From Gammaproteobacteria bacterium (lineage in GTDB: Bacteria; Pseudomonadota; Gammaproteobacteria; Legionellales; Legionellaceae): DNA of 64,000 nt. Positions 9,709 through 18,861 of the stretch are shown one piece after another (within the stretch, counting starts at the first letter, position 1; each line of letters opens with the position of its first letter). The notes under the pieces are model-generated. The model was not told the origin of the DNA. It saw only the letters and a program-made list of their open reading frames with translations, and did no database searches. The translations under genes were made by a program, and so were the position numbers. The stretch covers positions 45,369-109,368 of the forward strand of contig JANSXK010000008.1 of the NCBI GenBank assembly GCA_024742995.1, given 5' to 3'.

Positions 9709-10560
9709 CTATATTATCTTATCACGATAAATGTCGACACCCATGTTTAATAATGTGCTAATTAGCGTGGAACGTGATGTGCAGTCAAGTTTTTCTTTGA
9801 TATTGTCAATATGTGTTTCGATAGTTCGGACAGAACGACATAAGTCATTTGATATTTCTTTTGCTGATTTTCCAGAGAGAAGGCCAGCTGCACAGTGTAA
9901 TTCTTTTTTACTTAAGATGATTTCCTGCTTTTCGTTGTAAAATCGATATTTTTTTGTGCTGATCGATTTTAAGAAATCGGCTTCATTTTCGTTCCTATGA
10001 TGATGACAAAAATTTGTGGTAGTCACTTGCCCGGCTGGTGGTGGGATGAGTATTTTCTGGTGTTCAGCATTCTTAATAATTTTATGAGCCTTTTCTTTAA
10101 AAGAATGAGCAAATATTTTTAAAAGCTCCATATTATGATGATAATTAAGCAAATATTTATTACTGGCATCAGAAGTAAACCAGTATAATTCCCTGTATTC
10201 ATCAAAGTCTTCTATTAACAGAAGACCATCCCCAATATCAAAAAATTTTTTACAAGATTCGAATACGTCTTTATAGTCACCTGTACTTGCTATAGTTGAT
10301 GTCAAAGTGATACCAGGATATAAGCTGTTAATTGTTTCTTGTTCACCTAATAAATGAAAATTGTTTTGATAGTAATAAGCAAGCCACCCCGGCTGATTAC
10401 TTAGTTTGATTTTTTGATTGTTACGGTAAATTCGTTCATAAGTAAATTCTGTGATATTTAAATAATGCTCCAGTGGTGCGGCTATTTCTCGAATATCTCT
10501 CGCCGATTGGTATAAGATGTGCTTAGCATGAGGAATGATATTTTTTTCAATCGTGTCCAT
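9709..10560 (-). CDS. LuxR-family transcriptional regulator
   Basis: A 283-residue regulator with a C-terminal LuxR-type helix-turn-helix: LSKKELHCAAGLLSGKSAKE, then ISNDLCRSVRTIETHIDNIK, ending near the C-terminus. The N-terminal 190 residues are a sensor part of unknown ligand; they do not show the Trp/Tyr/Asp pattern of acyl-homoserine-lactone receptors clearly enough to call that class. It is the last gene of a minus-strand run (cupin, methyltransferase, regulator) that diverges from the biosynthesis-like plus-strand operon at 12.3 kb. It is therefore a natural candidate for that operon's regulator. Confidence 0.8.
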   Translation of the reverse strand: MDTIEKNIIPHAKHILYQSARDIREIAAPLEHYLNITEFTYERIYRNNQKIKLSNQPGWLAYYYQNNFHLLGEQETINSLYPGITLTSTIASTGDYKDVFESCKKFFDIGDGLLLIEDFDEYRELYWFTSDASNKYLLNYHHNMELLKIFAHSFKEKAHKIIKNAEHQKILIPPPAGQVTTTNFCHHHRNENEADFLKSISTKKYRFYNEKQEIILSKKELHCAAGLLSGKSAKEISNDLCRSVRTIETHIDNIKEKLDCTSRSTLISTLLNMGVDIYRDKII

Positions 10561-10616
10561 GTCAATAATGTCCTTCGAAAAGCTATAGTGCTACGGTGTT
10601 TCTCGGCATTTAGAGC

Positions 10617-11465
10617 TTATTGGCATATACATAAATCGTTGCTTTTGTTTACTGTCATTTTTGGGGATGTATTTGTTTTGAATAAGGCAATCGCTTTTTT
10701 AAAAAGCAGTGCATCTGTGTGCTTGGCTAAAAAGCAATACTCATGGTTTTGACATAATTTGTCAGGATCTGTTTCTCTGTGATATGTAAATCCGATTGTT
10801 TTGATTCGTGAAAATAAAAGTTGGCGTTGATCCTTAGGTAGTAAATAAAGGTTAAACATCATGATGCCTTTTTCACTCAGTAAGCTGAATAATTTGGATA
10901 GTTGTTGGTCGGTTACATTGAAATGAAATACAAATACGCTGACTATCAAATCAAGTCCCTGATCTTTGATGGGTATATTGTCTTTATCTATGGTAATGAA
11001 ACGGGATTTTGAGTCTATTGTTTTATTGTGTGCAATCACCTTTTCATTGATATCTGTTCCTACATAGTTGATGTTACCATCCAGTAATTCATGGATGGTT
11101 TGGTAACCACAACCATATTCAAGAAGCGTCATTTTTTTAGTTGTGCACAGTTGATTAATAATGGTGGAAACACGCTGTTTGACAAGGTTGTTAATAACCA
11201 TATCTTTATGGGTTTCAAAGTAGATGTTTCTGATATCATTAACCGCAATACACTGTACTCTATTTAATTCATGTGTCTCACAAGGCATATAGATAAAATC
11301 GAGGAATCTAGTATAAACTTTGCCATGAATAGAAATGAGTTTTGGAGAACGGTTTTCGGCTGTATAAGTGGTACAATAATACACGCCATGAGCATATTCC
11401 TTATAAATGTGTTGCTGATAGGCATGATTTTTTTTGATACTTTGTGATAATTGTTGTGTGCTCAT
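10617..11465 (-). CDS. Class I SAM-dependent methyltransferase
   Basis: The central domain has the SAM-binding Rossmann motif (LLEYGCGYQTIHELLDG), an acidic residue closing strand two (YVGTDINEKVI), and the motif with DNIPIKDQGLDLIVSVFVFH typical of class I methyltransferases. The substrate cannot be told. The N-terminal 110 residues are specific to this protein. Its start overlaps the upstream cupin gene by 4 bases (ATGA), so the two are translationally coupled. In the setting of a diiron/cupin enzyme and NRPS genes it may methylate an amino-acid precursor. Confidence 0.8.
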   Translation of the reverse strand: MSTQQLSQSIKKNHAYQQHIYKEYAHGVYYCTTYTAENRSPKLISIHGKVYTRFLDFIYMPCETHELNRVQCIAVNDIRNIYFETHKDMVINNLVKQRVSTIINQLCTTKKMTLLEYGCGYQTIHELLDGNINYVGTDINEKVIAHNKTIDSKSRFITIDKDNIPIKDQGLDLIVSVFVFHFNVTDQQLSKLFSLLSEKGIMMFNLYLLPKDQRQLLFSRIKTIGFTYHRETDPDKLCQNHEYCFLAKHTDALLFKKAIALFKTNTSPKMTVNKSNDLCICQ

Positions 11466-12112
11466 GCTATTCCTTTGAGTAATTCAATCAGTCGCTCCCA
11501 AGCAGTTTCTTGGTTTAATTGATTTCTATCAAATGATGCGAGGGATATTGGCAATTTTTTCGGAATAGCGAGCAGAGGTGAGGCATCTTCAACTTCTGAT
11601 TTTTGCATCAGCGTTATGACAGTTTCGTTTTCTTCTATGACTGTTTTGTGGAATATTCCTTTCGGGACATCATACACCTCTCCAGCATGTATCTCTTGTA
11701 TTTCAGTAATATTCATATCTGCCAGATCAGTTGCTGTGTCTTTTTCTAGCACGCAATATTCTTGTTTGCAGATACCTGAGACAATATTATGAGAGCCATG
11801 TTGATTAGGCACCATTTCATAGTTAATATTCTTAAGGCTTCCTTTGATTACTCTGCTTTTGAGATGGAAGACATGTGTATGCGCGAAAGGCCCACCGGTT
11901 TCTTGTAGAGGTAATCCAGGCTGCCAAACATGTAGAAAAAGCCCTGCTGCAGCATTTTTTTGGTTATTAAGCGCTACCCGCATCATTCCAATGGGTTGTG
12001 CTTGAATAGACGCAGCCTGTGAACGTAATATATCCATTTTATCTAATAGATAAGCGATCAGTTGCTGATGATTACCCGATAAGTCTAACGATTCATTCGC
12101 TGTATTGCTCAT
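11462..12112 (-). CDS. Cupin-like protein of unknown function
   Basis: A 216-residue protein whose middle looks like a cupin barrel. FAHTHVFHLKSRVIKGSL carries a His-x-His pair and is followed by a second conserved region, HAGEVYDVPKGIFHKTVIEE, with another His. This three-His arrangement resembles cysteine-dioxygenase-like cupins, but I cannot assign a substrate. It is the first gene of the minus-strand operon, coupled to the methyltransferase. It may act on the same small molecule as the enzymes of the divergent operon. Confidence 0.55.
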   Translation of the reverse strand: MSNTANESLDLSGNHQQLIAYLLDKMDILRSQAASIQAQPIGMMRVALNNQKNAAAGLFLHVWQPGLPLQETGGPFAHTHVFHLKSRVIKGSLKNINYEMVPNQHGSHNIVSGICKQEYCVLEKDTATDLADMNITEIQEIHAGEVYDVPKGIFHKTVIEENETVITLMQKSEVEDASPLLAIPKKLPISLASFDRNQLNQETAWERLIELLKGIA

Positions 12113-12159
12113 TAAATATTTCCTTATATTTAGAGAGTGTTAATGAGTTTTTTTTATAC

Positions 12160-12178
12160 GTTCAAGCGAAACTCGAAC
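12160..12178. promoter_or_regulatory. Lux-box-like inverted repeat in divergent promoter
   Basis: Imperfect 19-base dyad GTTCAAG-N5-CTCGAAC (6 of 7 positions pair), between the divergent cupin and MATE genes. Its length and symmetry fit a LuxR-type operator, and a LuxR-family gene lies two genes away. Only one copy was found. Confidence 0.35.
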
Positions 12179-12338
12179 ATTGTAGCAGAATTGTATTATC
12201 CTCCACAATATCTCCAAATGAGATGTTGTATTTAGAGTGGTTTATTTTCAAATATTTGATTAGAATGATTCAGCCAATTTCAGTTTTAATTAATCGTCAT
12301 TGCCTTATCTAAACCGAGTCAATAGTTGGAGCGCACGG

Positions 12339-13916
12339 ATGTCGGATTCAGAAAACGAGCATATGCGACTAGAGTCGTCTGTGAGTACTAAAACTATCCC
12401 TACAGTTGATCCAATACCTGTTGCACAGATTGTGGCTAAAATCATACGAGTGGGTATCCCAATGGCGCTTTCTTATACGGTTCCTGCCAGCATGGTGGCA
12501 ACCGGCATGATGATTTCTCGACTTGGTGAAGAGGATACAGAAGATTATTTGGCAACAGCGGCACTGGCCGTCACGATGACCCAGATTGTAACGGTCGCCG
12601 CTTTTTCCCCGTTGTTAGCAATGATTACTATCGGGGGGGGTAAATATGGAGAATTAAAGAAATTTATAAGAGAAGAGAAAACAGATGATATCGTACGTAC
12701 TGAGAAACAAATCGCAGATCTTTTCAAAGTAAGTATTTTATTAAGCACATTGATTGTTCCATTTCCATTTGCGGCGATGTATTTTTCAGAGCCAATTTTA
12801 GCAGATTGTTTTGGTCAATCCAGACACATCTCAGGGTTAGTGCAACAAAATTTACGAGCTTATTCTTACGGATTGCCAGCTCTGATGTACCGCATATGTA
12901 TGGAGCAATTATTATTTTCTTTTGAGAAAACCTCACACACAATGTCAATAAGCTTACTTACCTTTTCGATTGGGACCGCAGCCGCATATTACTTAGCTTT
13001 TGGTCCTCCAGATCTTGGGTTGGCTGGTATTGGATATGGGTATGATCTTGAAGCTTATTTGACTTGCCTGAGCTTTGCTGTTTATTTGTGTTTGCACCCG
13101 TCATTTGCGGGGACTCCTTTTTTAAGTGGCACTTGGGTCAATCAGGAAACGCTTCGACAAAGCAAAACATTGCTCGAAATGGGGTTGCCTATCACTGTCC
13201 AATTGACGAGTCAGCTTGCCGCGGCGTTATTGGTTACGCTCTTTGCCGGTTGGTTGGGTAAAAATGCATTAGCAGCACAAAATTTTTCAGCACAATTATT
13301 TGTATTTTCGGTGATACCCTCTGATGCGTTTGCACAGACGCTTGCGCAAGTAGTTGCGTCGCTTCTAGGAGAAGAGCAGTTTCATAATGCAGCTCGCTTT
13401 GCTCAATTTGGGCTTTTGACAAATATTGGACTGGTTTCGTTGTTTTGTATTCCAATATCCATTGAGCCATCGATATTAACTCGTATCTTTGCTTCTTCTG
13501 CTGACGCTGATGTGATGCGAATGGTACGATATTTGGTTCCGATAGCGGCAGGGCAAGTTTTGGCGGAAACAGCTGGATTAAGCATGATACAAACTTCGCG
13601 TTCTGCTAATGATTTACGTACACCAACTAAGATAAAAATGACTTCTTTATGGTTGGGTGTATTGGCTGCTTATTTGTTAGGATTTCATACTTCTTTACAT
13701 ATATACGGCATTAATATTGGATTTTTGTTGGGCGTGGCTTTGGGCACAATGGCATTGGCGCCTCGGTGGGTTCATAAAATGGAAGCGTCTAATCTCAAAG
13801 CTGTGAGGCAGAGTCAAGCACGGGAGACGCTTTTTTATACAGAGGGGGAGGTAGTTTCACCTTTGATTTCAACCAATTCGAAAGAGGATGTTTGCGAACG
13901 GAAATTGTCAAAATAA
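12339..13916 (+). CDS. MATE-family efflux transporter
   Basis: A 12-helix multidrug and toxic compound extrusion transporter of 525 residues, longer than the usual 450 because of polar N- and C-terminal tails. Paired MATE halves are visible: IRVGIPMALSYTVPASMVAT at the first helix and the matching LLEMGLPITVQLTSQLAAAL in the second half, which is the internal repeat of the family. I chose the ATG preceded by GGAG; a TTG 13 codons upstream is also open. As first gene of an operon with biosynthesis-like enzymes, it is a likely exporter of their product. Confidence 0.85.
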   Translation: MSDSENEHMRLESSVSTKTIPTVDPIPVAQIVAKIIRVGIPMALSYTVPASMVATGMMISRLGEEDTEDYLATAALAVTMTQIVTVAAFSPLLAMITIGGGKYGELKKFIREEKTDDIVRTEKQIADLFKVSILLSTLIVPFPFAAMYFSEPILADCFGQSRHISGLVQQNLRAYSYGLPALMYRICMEQLLFSFEKTSHTMSISLLTFSIGTAAAYYLAFGPPDLGLAGIGYGYDLEAYLTCLSFAVYLCLHPSFAGTPFLSGTWVNQETLRQSKTLLEMGLPITVQLTSQLAAALLVTLFAGWLGKNALAAQNFSAQLFVFSVIPSDAFAQTLAQVVASLLGEEQFHNAARFAQFGLLTNIGLVSLFCIPISIEPSILTRIFASSADADVMRMVRYLVPIAAGQVLAETAGLSMIQTSRSANDLRTPTKIKMTSLWLGVLAAYLLGFHTSLHIYGINIGFLLGVALGTMALAPRWVHKMEASNLKAVRQSQARETLFYTEGEVVSPLISTNSKEDVCERKLSK

Positions 13917-14043
13917 AAGAAAACTGCAGGAAGATTCTCAATTTTAGGTATTTTATACGGTGTTTTGCTCCCGTATATTTCAATTAGCATTTACTCAAAA
14001 TTAACCTTGTAACAATACGTTGTTCACAAGACAAATGGAGAGC

Positions 14044-15309
14044 ATGATGCAAGATTCAAATGTAGTGTCTGAAGTTAGCCATATCCAAAGAATGTCACTG
14101 ACCTCTGAAATTAGTACGGGCGATCAGGACGTTGATCAAGAGCTAAAAGAATTGTATGCCATTCGGGATCATCATTCTTTTTGGGAGAATCCTTTATTAT
14201 TGGCCTGCCAAGAAGGACAGCTTAGTAGGGATGACTTTCGATTTTTATTTGCCCAATACTATTTTTATGCCAAAAATTTTACCAAGCTTTTAGCTGGAAG
14301 CATGTTGTATTGTGATAATGATTATTATCGTTCGCAACTGTCAGCTAATTTGTGGGAAGAAGGTGGTGGACAGGAAATTGAAAAACGGCATGCTGAGCTT
14401 TTTAGACAGTTTTTGAAGCAGGATTTGAATTTAGATTTAGAAGGTATTCAATTTCAATCTTACACAAAACACTTTTTCAAGCAGTATATGGATTTGTGTT
14501 CCAATGCTAATCCCATTATCAGTGCGGCAGCGCTGTCATTTGGCACAGAAGGTATTGTATCTCGTCTCTATGCAGTGCTCATTAAAGGGCTAAAAAAAGC
14601 TGGGTTTCAAGATGCGGCGTTAGACTTTTTTCATTTACACGTTTCATGTGATGATGATCATGCAGAAACTTTAGAGGAAATGACGCTATCTTATCGCCAT
14701 GAAAAAATTTGGAAGTCTTCTTGCGAGCAAGGCATCATCCAAGCGCTAGATTTCAGAAACACCTTTTTTAACGATATTTATAATTCTTTACAAGTTTATA
14801 AATTATCGGCTTTAGCTCAGCGCGCTAGTCATGCGCCTAGTATCGTCAAAGACATCAATATAACAAAAGATGAGTTGATATTACAAAGCACGATATATCA
14901 AACAGATGATCCTGTTTATTACAACGAAGATAAAGCAAAAAAAATTAACTTTGCTGTACAGCGCGTGCCTTTTGAGGCAGATATTTTAGATCCTCGTCTT
15001 GTGAGTATTCCTCAAGGTCATTGTAACGAATTACATCAGCATGCTCATGAGACTGTTTTTCTTATTTTAGAAGGCACAGGTGAGGTCATTGTTGATGGTC
15101 AAAAAACAGAGATCAAACCAGGTGATTTAATATTTGTTCCCCGATGGAAGATTCATCAAACGCGTAACACAGGGACCACTGAATTAAAATTTTTTGCTGT
15201 TACGGACTATGGTTTTACCAAAATATTTCCACAAAATTCAGAAACCGTGTATCGCCAAAAACCTCAGAATGTGGGTGTTCATTTTAACAAATGTGCTGTG
15301 TGGGGGTAA
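14044..15309 (+). CDS. Heme-oxygenase-like diiron oxidase fused to a cupin (SznF-like)
   Basis: Residues about 30-260 form a heme-oxygenase-like diiron domain. The expected ligands are E106 (in ANLWEEGGGQ), H116 (EKRHAELF), E169 (SFGTEGIV), H199, D203 and H206 (in HVSCDDDHAE). Residues about 300-421 form a cupin with three His: H331 and H333 (LHQHAHE) and H371 (RWKIHQTRN). The order diiron domain then three-His cupin is that of SznF, which N-hydroxylates a methylarginine and rearranges it to an N-nitrosourea. The E-H, E-H-D-H and cupin His spacings match what I recall of SznF; its extra N-terminal domain and one Glu ligand (E189) are not obvious here. The gene lies 2 bases before the next one. 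The substrate is unknown. Confidence 0.75.
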   Translation: MMQDSNVVSEVSHIQRMSLTSEISTGDQDVDQELKELYAIRDHHSFWENPLLLACQEGQLSRDDFRFLFAQYYFYAKNFTKLLAGSMLYCDNDYYRSQLSANLWEEGGGQEIEKRHAELFRQFLKQDLNLDLEGIQFQSYTKHFFKQYMDLCSNANPIISAAALSFGTEGIVSRLYAVLIKGLKKAGFQDAALDFFHLHVSCDDDHAETLEEMTLSYRHEKIWKSSCEQGIIQALDFRNTFFNDIYNSLQVYKLSALAQRASHAPSIVKDINITKDELILQSTIYQTDDPVYYNEDKAKKINFAVQRVPFEADILDPRLVSIPQGHCNELHQHAHETVFLILEGTGEVIVDGQKTEIKPGDLIFVPRWKIHQTRNTGTTELKFFAVTDYGFTKIFPQNSETVYRQKPQNVGVHFNKCAVWG

Positions 15310-15311
15310 CA

Positions 15312-16883
15312 ATGAACGCAAGGAATGAATTCGGCAACGTTTATGAAGAGATTTTACTCGAGGTAACGATTGAGCCATTTTTACAGTGGTTTAAAGAGGC
15401 GGTATTGAAATTGCAGCCAACAAGCATGAACCAACAAGTGATCAGAGGGGTTGATGCTGGTACTGGTTTGTTGGCTTCTGCCATTGTGGCACCCCTTGGT
15501 TATGAGTTTGGTATGTTGCTGGCTAATGCAGCGGATATTTCTGATCCAAATCTTCAACGTGCTATTGCGTATTATTTTTCGATTACGGCTACTGGATCTG
15601 CTGCTGTATTGGTGGGGCGTGTTTCTAATTCTGTGCTGGAGAAACTAATCACGTCGACACCTGAAACTAAAAAAGCACTTAGGCGTCAAAACCTGAATTT
15701 TTATGATGCAGTGAAAGTGATGATGAAAACGTTTCTTTGGTGTTCAGCTGCTTTGTCTGCAGTGCCGGAAAGTTATTTGGCCTATGAGTATTTTCATCAA
15801 CCGATGGGATGGTGGTCGCTTATTTTTGTGGCCGCTGATATGGAGGCATTGACGGTTAAAAATGGTTGGGCCATTCAAAATTTGTCGACAGGCGTTTATA
15901 GAGGGCTGAAAGAGTCCATATCTTCTCGTATGAATCGTGAGGAGCTTAGTGATGCTCGTAAAATGCGTAGGGTGCTTCATCACAAATTACAACGCTCTAT
16001 GATGATCATCTCACAATTGACTGAAGAGGAAATTGATGGATTATTTGAGGATTTATTTCAAAAAAACAAAGATGTTTGTATTGATACCAATAATTATCGT
16101 GAAGATTTATTGCTTCATAAAATGAACACATTATGTGAGCCTCCTGTGGTGCGTCCATTACCCACGCCTAAGAGAAAACCGGCAGTGAAGACGTTATTTG
16201 GTTACGTCGGTAGCGCGATTGGTGCGGTTGGTTCCTATACCTTTTACCCCATTGCGAGACAAGCGTCTGAACATTTGATGGATGCAATAGGGATAGAAGA
16301 CTCTCCTGAGCGTCAAACTGTTGCTGATATTGTAGGTGTAGGTTCCTATCTGGCACGAAGTGCATTGGCTGTGTATGCAACTGGGGATAGCTTTGAAAAA
16401 TTTTATGATTGGTTCGTGAGTCTTCCAAGTAAAACCAGAGAGATTGTTAATCGTTGCAAGATCTCTTCAGGGTATAGCACGCTCGAGGAACAAGGATTAA
16501 CACCTGTTTCTTCTCGCGCTTATTTGCACGGAGGATTGTCTCTGATGGCAACATTGGTTTCTATCAGCGGAGGTGCACCTCGTGCAGCAATGACAAATGA
16601 TTCCGTAGATGCAGACAGTGAATATGGCACACTTTTGATTGCTTGCGCATTCATTGGGGCATTTGCTACGAATTTTTGGGCAGTACATGGGTTGCTCCAA
16701 GATACATTGAAAGGAGACTCTAAGCGTGCTGGTTTATTAGGAGCAGTTGCGAAATTGATTCAAATGTTGCCTGAAATGACAGATGAACATATCACCGCAT
16801 TGTATGAAGGTATCGATGTATCTATCCATTCGCCTGGAGCAGAGGAAGTGGGTGCCCAAGGATCGGTTCCGTCTCGTGTCTAG
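15312..16883 (+). CDS. Hypothetical membrane protein within biosynthetic operon
   Basis: I do not recognise this 523-residue protein. It contains several hydrophobic stretches: GLLASAIVAPLGYEFGMLLA near residue 50, the TFLWCSAALSA region, VGSAIGAVGSYTFYPIA, and LIACAFIGAFATNFWAVHGL near the C-terminus. These alternate with charged helical parts. The start is the ATG after a GGGGG site. It is sandwiched between the diiron/cupin enzyme (2-base gap) and the ThiF-like enzyme (71-base gap with a strong AAAGGAG site). It could be a membrane scaffold, a transporter part or an unrelated effector-like gene. Confidence 0.55.
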   Translation: MNARNEFGNVYEEILLEVTIEPFLQWFKEAVLKLQPTSMNQQVIRGVDAGTGLLASAIVAPLGYEFGMLLANAADISDPNLQRAIAYYFSITATGSAAVLVGRVSNSVLEKLITSTPETKKALRRQNLNFYDAVKVMMKTFLWCSAALSAVPESYLAYEYFHQPMGWWSLIFVAADMEALTVKNGWAIQNLSTGVYRGLKESISSRMNREELSDARKMRRVLHHKLQRSMMIISQLTEEEIDGLFEDLFQKNKDVCIDTNNYREDLLLHKMNTLCEPPVVRPLPTPKRKPAVKTLFGYVGSAIGAVGSYTFYPIARQASEHLMDAIGIEDSPERQTVADIVGVGSYLARSALAVYATGDSFEKFYDWFVSLPSKTREIVNRCKISSGYSTLEEQGLTPVSSRAYLHGGLSLMATLVSISGGAPRAAMTNDSVDADSEYGTLLIACAFIGAFATNFWAVHGLLQDTLKGDSKRAGLLGAVAKLIQMLPEMTDEHITALYEGIDVSIHSPGAEEVGAQGSVPSRV

Positions 16884-16954
16884 ACATAAGAAGAGCCAAC
16901 AAAGAGTTCTGTCATTGTACAGAACATCAATTAATGTAATCAAAGGAGTTTGTT

Positions 16955-17839
16955 ATGACGAATCAACGTATTAAATTTAGAGGTGAATATGATGATGCCA
17001 AGTATTGGGAGCGAGTAGATCGTAGTTTGGGTTGGCTGGGAGCAACAGCGGAGGAGCAGAAAAAAACTCAGAAAAAATTGCGTGATACGGTGATTGGTGT
17101 TTCAGGATGTGGTGGTATCGGTGGTGCAGTGGCAGCACGTTTAGCGCGTTTGGGCGTACGTCACATTAAATTGGCGGATCCTGATAGCTTTGATGTTACT
17201 AATATTAATCGCCAGATGGGAGCAAACTTTGACAACGTTGGGCGTAATAAAGCTGAAGTCGTGGCTGATATGGTGCATGAGATTACACCTGATGTCACGT
17301 TAGAAGTTTTTGCTGAAGGGATTATCCCTTCTTCAGCAGAAGAGTTTATGCATGGATGTGATTACGTCATGGATCAGATGGATTTTTATGAAATCGGCAA
17401 TCGATATGCTTTGCATCGTGCTTTCAGAAAGTCAGATAGCTGCAAATTCATGTTTAAAATTCCGACGGTCGGTCATAGCGTATTTGTTTTTAAATACACC
17501 AAAGATTCTATGCCTATCGAAGATGTTTATGAGTTACCGGAAGATGCAACGATTACACCGGAAGTAACACGACGTCTGATGGAGCGCATTATTCCTGAAA
17601 TGCCCTCTTATCCCAACACAGAAATGCTTGACCATTGGTTTGTCGATTTAAAGCGTATGCCAATTTTTGCTGCTTGCCCTCCTCTTGCGGAAGGGATCCT
17701 CGTTGAACGATTGGCACAAGCTATTACTGGGTTAGATCAACTGCCTAATGCACAGCAATTACCAGCACAGCCAGGATACGCTTTGTTTGATACGTTGACT
17801 TGGAAATCCAAAGTTGTACACGGACAATGGTGGGAATAA
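16955..17839 (+). CDS. ThiF/MoeB/HesA-family E1-like adenylating enzyme
   Basis: E1-like protein of 294 residues. Nucleotide-binding residues are clear: GCGGIGG at 51-57, D75 and D77, the NINRQ motif (N83-Q87) and K99. The family adenylates a C-terminal or free carboxylate, as in ThiF, MoeB, MccB and TcdA. I see no CxxC zinc pairs and no obvious catalytic Cys after the adenylation core, so it may stop at the acyl-adenylate, as MccB and TcdA do. The start follows a strong AAAGGAG site. The stop overlaps the next start by one base (TAATG). The neighbours suggest it activates a small molecule or peptide in the pathway. Confidence 0.82.
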   Translation: MTNQRIKFRGEYDDAKYWERVDRSLGWLGATAEEQKKTQKKLRDTVIGVSGCGGIGGAVAARLARLGVRHIKLADPDSFDVTNINRQMGANFDNVGRNKAEVVADMVHEITPDVTLEVFAEGIIPSSAEEFMHGCDYVMDQMDFYEIGNRYALHRAFRKSDSCKFMFKIPTVGHSVFVFKYTKDSMPIEDVYELPEDATITPEVTRRLMERIIPEMPSYPNTEMLDHWFVDLKRMPIFAACPPLAEGILVERLAQAITGLDQLPNAQQLPAQPGYALFDTLTWKSKVVHGQWWE

Positions 17840-18822
17840 TGATGCGTAAGCCAATTAAAATTATTTTATTCTCAGAAATTAATTCTCTATTTGGCTCCTC
17901 GTTTTTACAAGACCTTCTATTGCATCCTTTGGTTGCAATAGAAGGTTTGGTGACTTCTGTAGATGGCCAATTATGTTCATACTATTTGAATGAATCTGTG
18001 CAAGTTAATTTAAAAGATGAAGCGCTAAAATTGAATATACCTGTATTTCAGCCTCAAAAAATTAATGAGGAAGTTATCCAAGGCATATTGAAAAGTTTGG
18101 ATGCAGATTATTTTCTGATAGCGAATTATCAAAAAATATTGAAGCAACGTACCATCGATATTCCAAAGGTTGCGACGATTAACTTTCATCCTAGTTTATT
18201 GCCTGCTTACGCAGGGCTGGCGCCGTTTTTTTGGATGGCAAAGCAAGGTGAAACACATAGTGGTGTGAGTGCCATTCGTGTGAATGAAACAATTGATGCG
18301 GGGGAGTTGGTCGCACAAATACCTATTTCATTACAGGGCGTTGAAACAGCATCCGAAATTCGTGAGATGCATTTTAATAAATCCATTGAGTTATTAAGAA
18401 TTTTGCTACCGCAGATGATTGAAAAAAAACTAAACTTTCAGGCACAAGACTTAAGCAAACGTAGTTATTTTAGTCGACCAAATGATCACGATTTTATCAT
18501 TGATTGGAATAGTAGTAATCAAGATATTATGCGCATCATACGCGCGGCTTATCGATATCCAGGGGCAGTTTTTGTGACAGAAAAATTTGAAAAAATCGTG
18601 ATATTATCCGCAGAAAGCATTCAATCTTATGGTGATTCGCAATTAAATGTTTGTGCATTAGGATCCATTCATTTTGTGAATAACCGATGGTTATTGCGAA
18701 CCCGAGAAGGGTTTATCCATATCAAAACTATTGGCATTGGAACACAAGAAATTGCATTAAACGAACAAACCTCATTGTTTGGAAAAGAGCTATTTTCTAA
18801 AGAGCAATTGTTGGTGGGTTGA
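17839..18822 (+). CDS. Formyltransferase related to methionyl-tRNA formyltransferase
   Basis: Transfers a formyl group from 10-formyl-tetrahydrofolate to an amine. The catalytic core is intact: the Asn and His of INFHPSLLPAYAG and the Asp of ETIDAGELVAQ. A C-terminal formyltransferase domain starts around residue 205. It differs from housekeeping Fmt at its N-terminus and sits inside the operon, so I read it as a pathway enzyme formylating an amino or hydroxylamino group. Start ATG overlaps the ThiF-like stop; an alternative ATG follows immediately. Confidence 0.82.
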   Translation: MMRKPIKIILFSEINSLFGSSFLQDLLLHPLVAIEGLVTSVDGQLCSYYLNESVQVNLKDEALKLNIPVFQPQKINEEVIQGILKSLDADYFLIANYQKILKQRTIDIPKVATINFHPSLLPAYAGLAPFFWMAKQGETHSGVSAIRVNETIDAGELVAQIPISLQGVETASEIREMHFNKSIELLRILLPQMIEKKLNFQAQDLSKRSYFSRPNDHDFIIDWNSSNQDIMRIIRAAYRYPGAVFVTEKFEKIVILSAESIQSYGDSQLNVCALGSIHFVNNRWLLRTREGFIHIKTIGIGTQEIALNEQTSLFGKELFSKEQLLVG

Positions 18823-18861
18823 AGTTCGAGGAGCATGCATTATATTAGGAGAGTATCGCAA

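Noticed and set aside
16955..17839. ThiF-like enzyme as a microcin C (MccB) type peptide adenylating enzyme
   Set aside because: No short precursor peptide ORF was found in the 71 bases upstream, and the neighbouring genes do not match the mcc operon.
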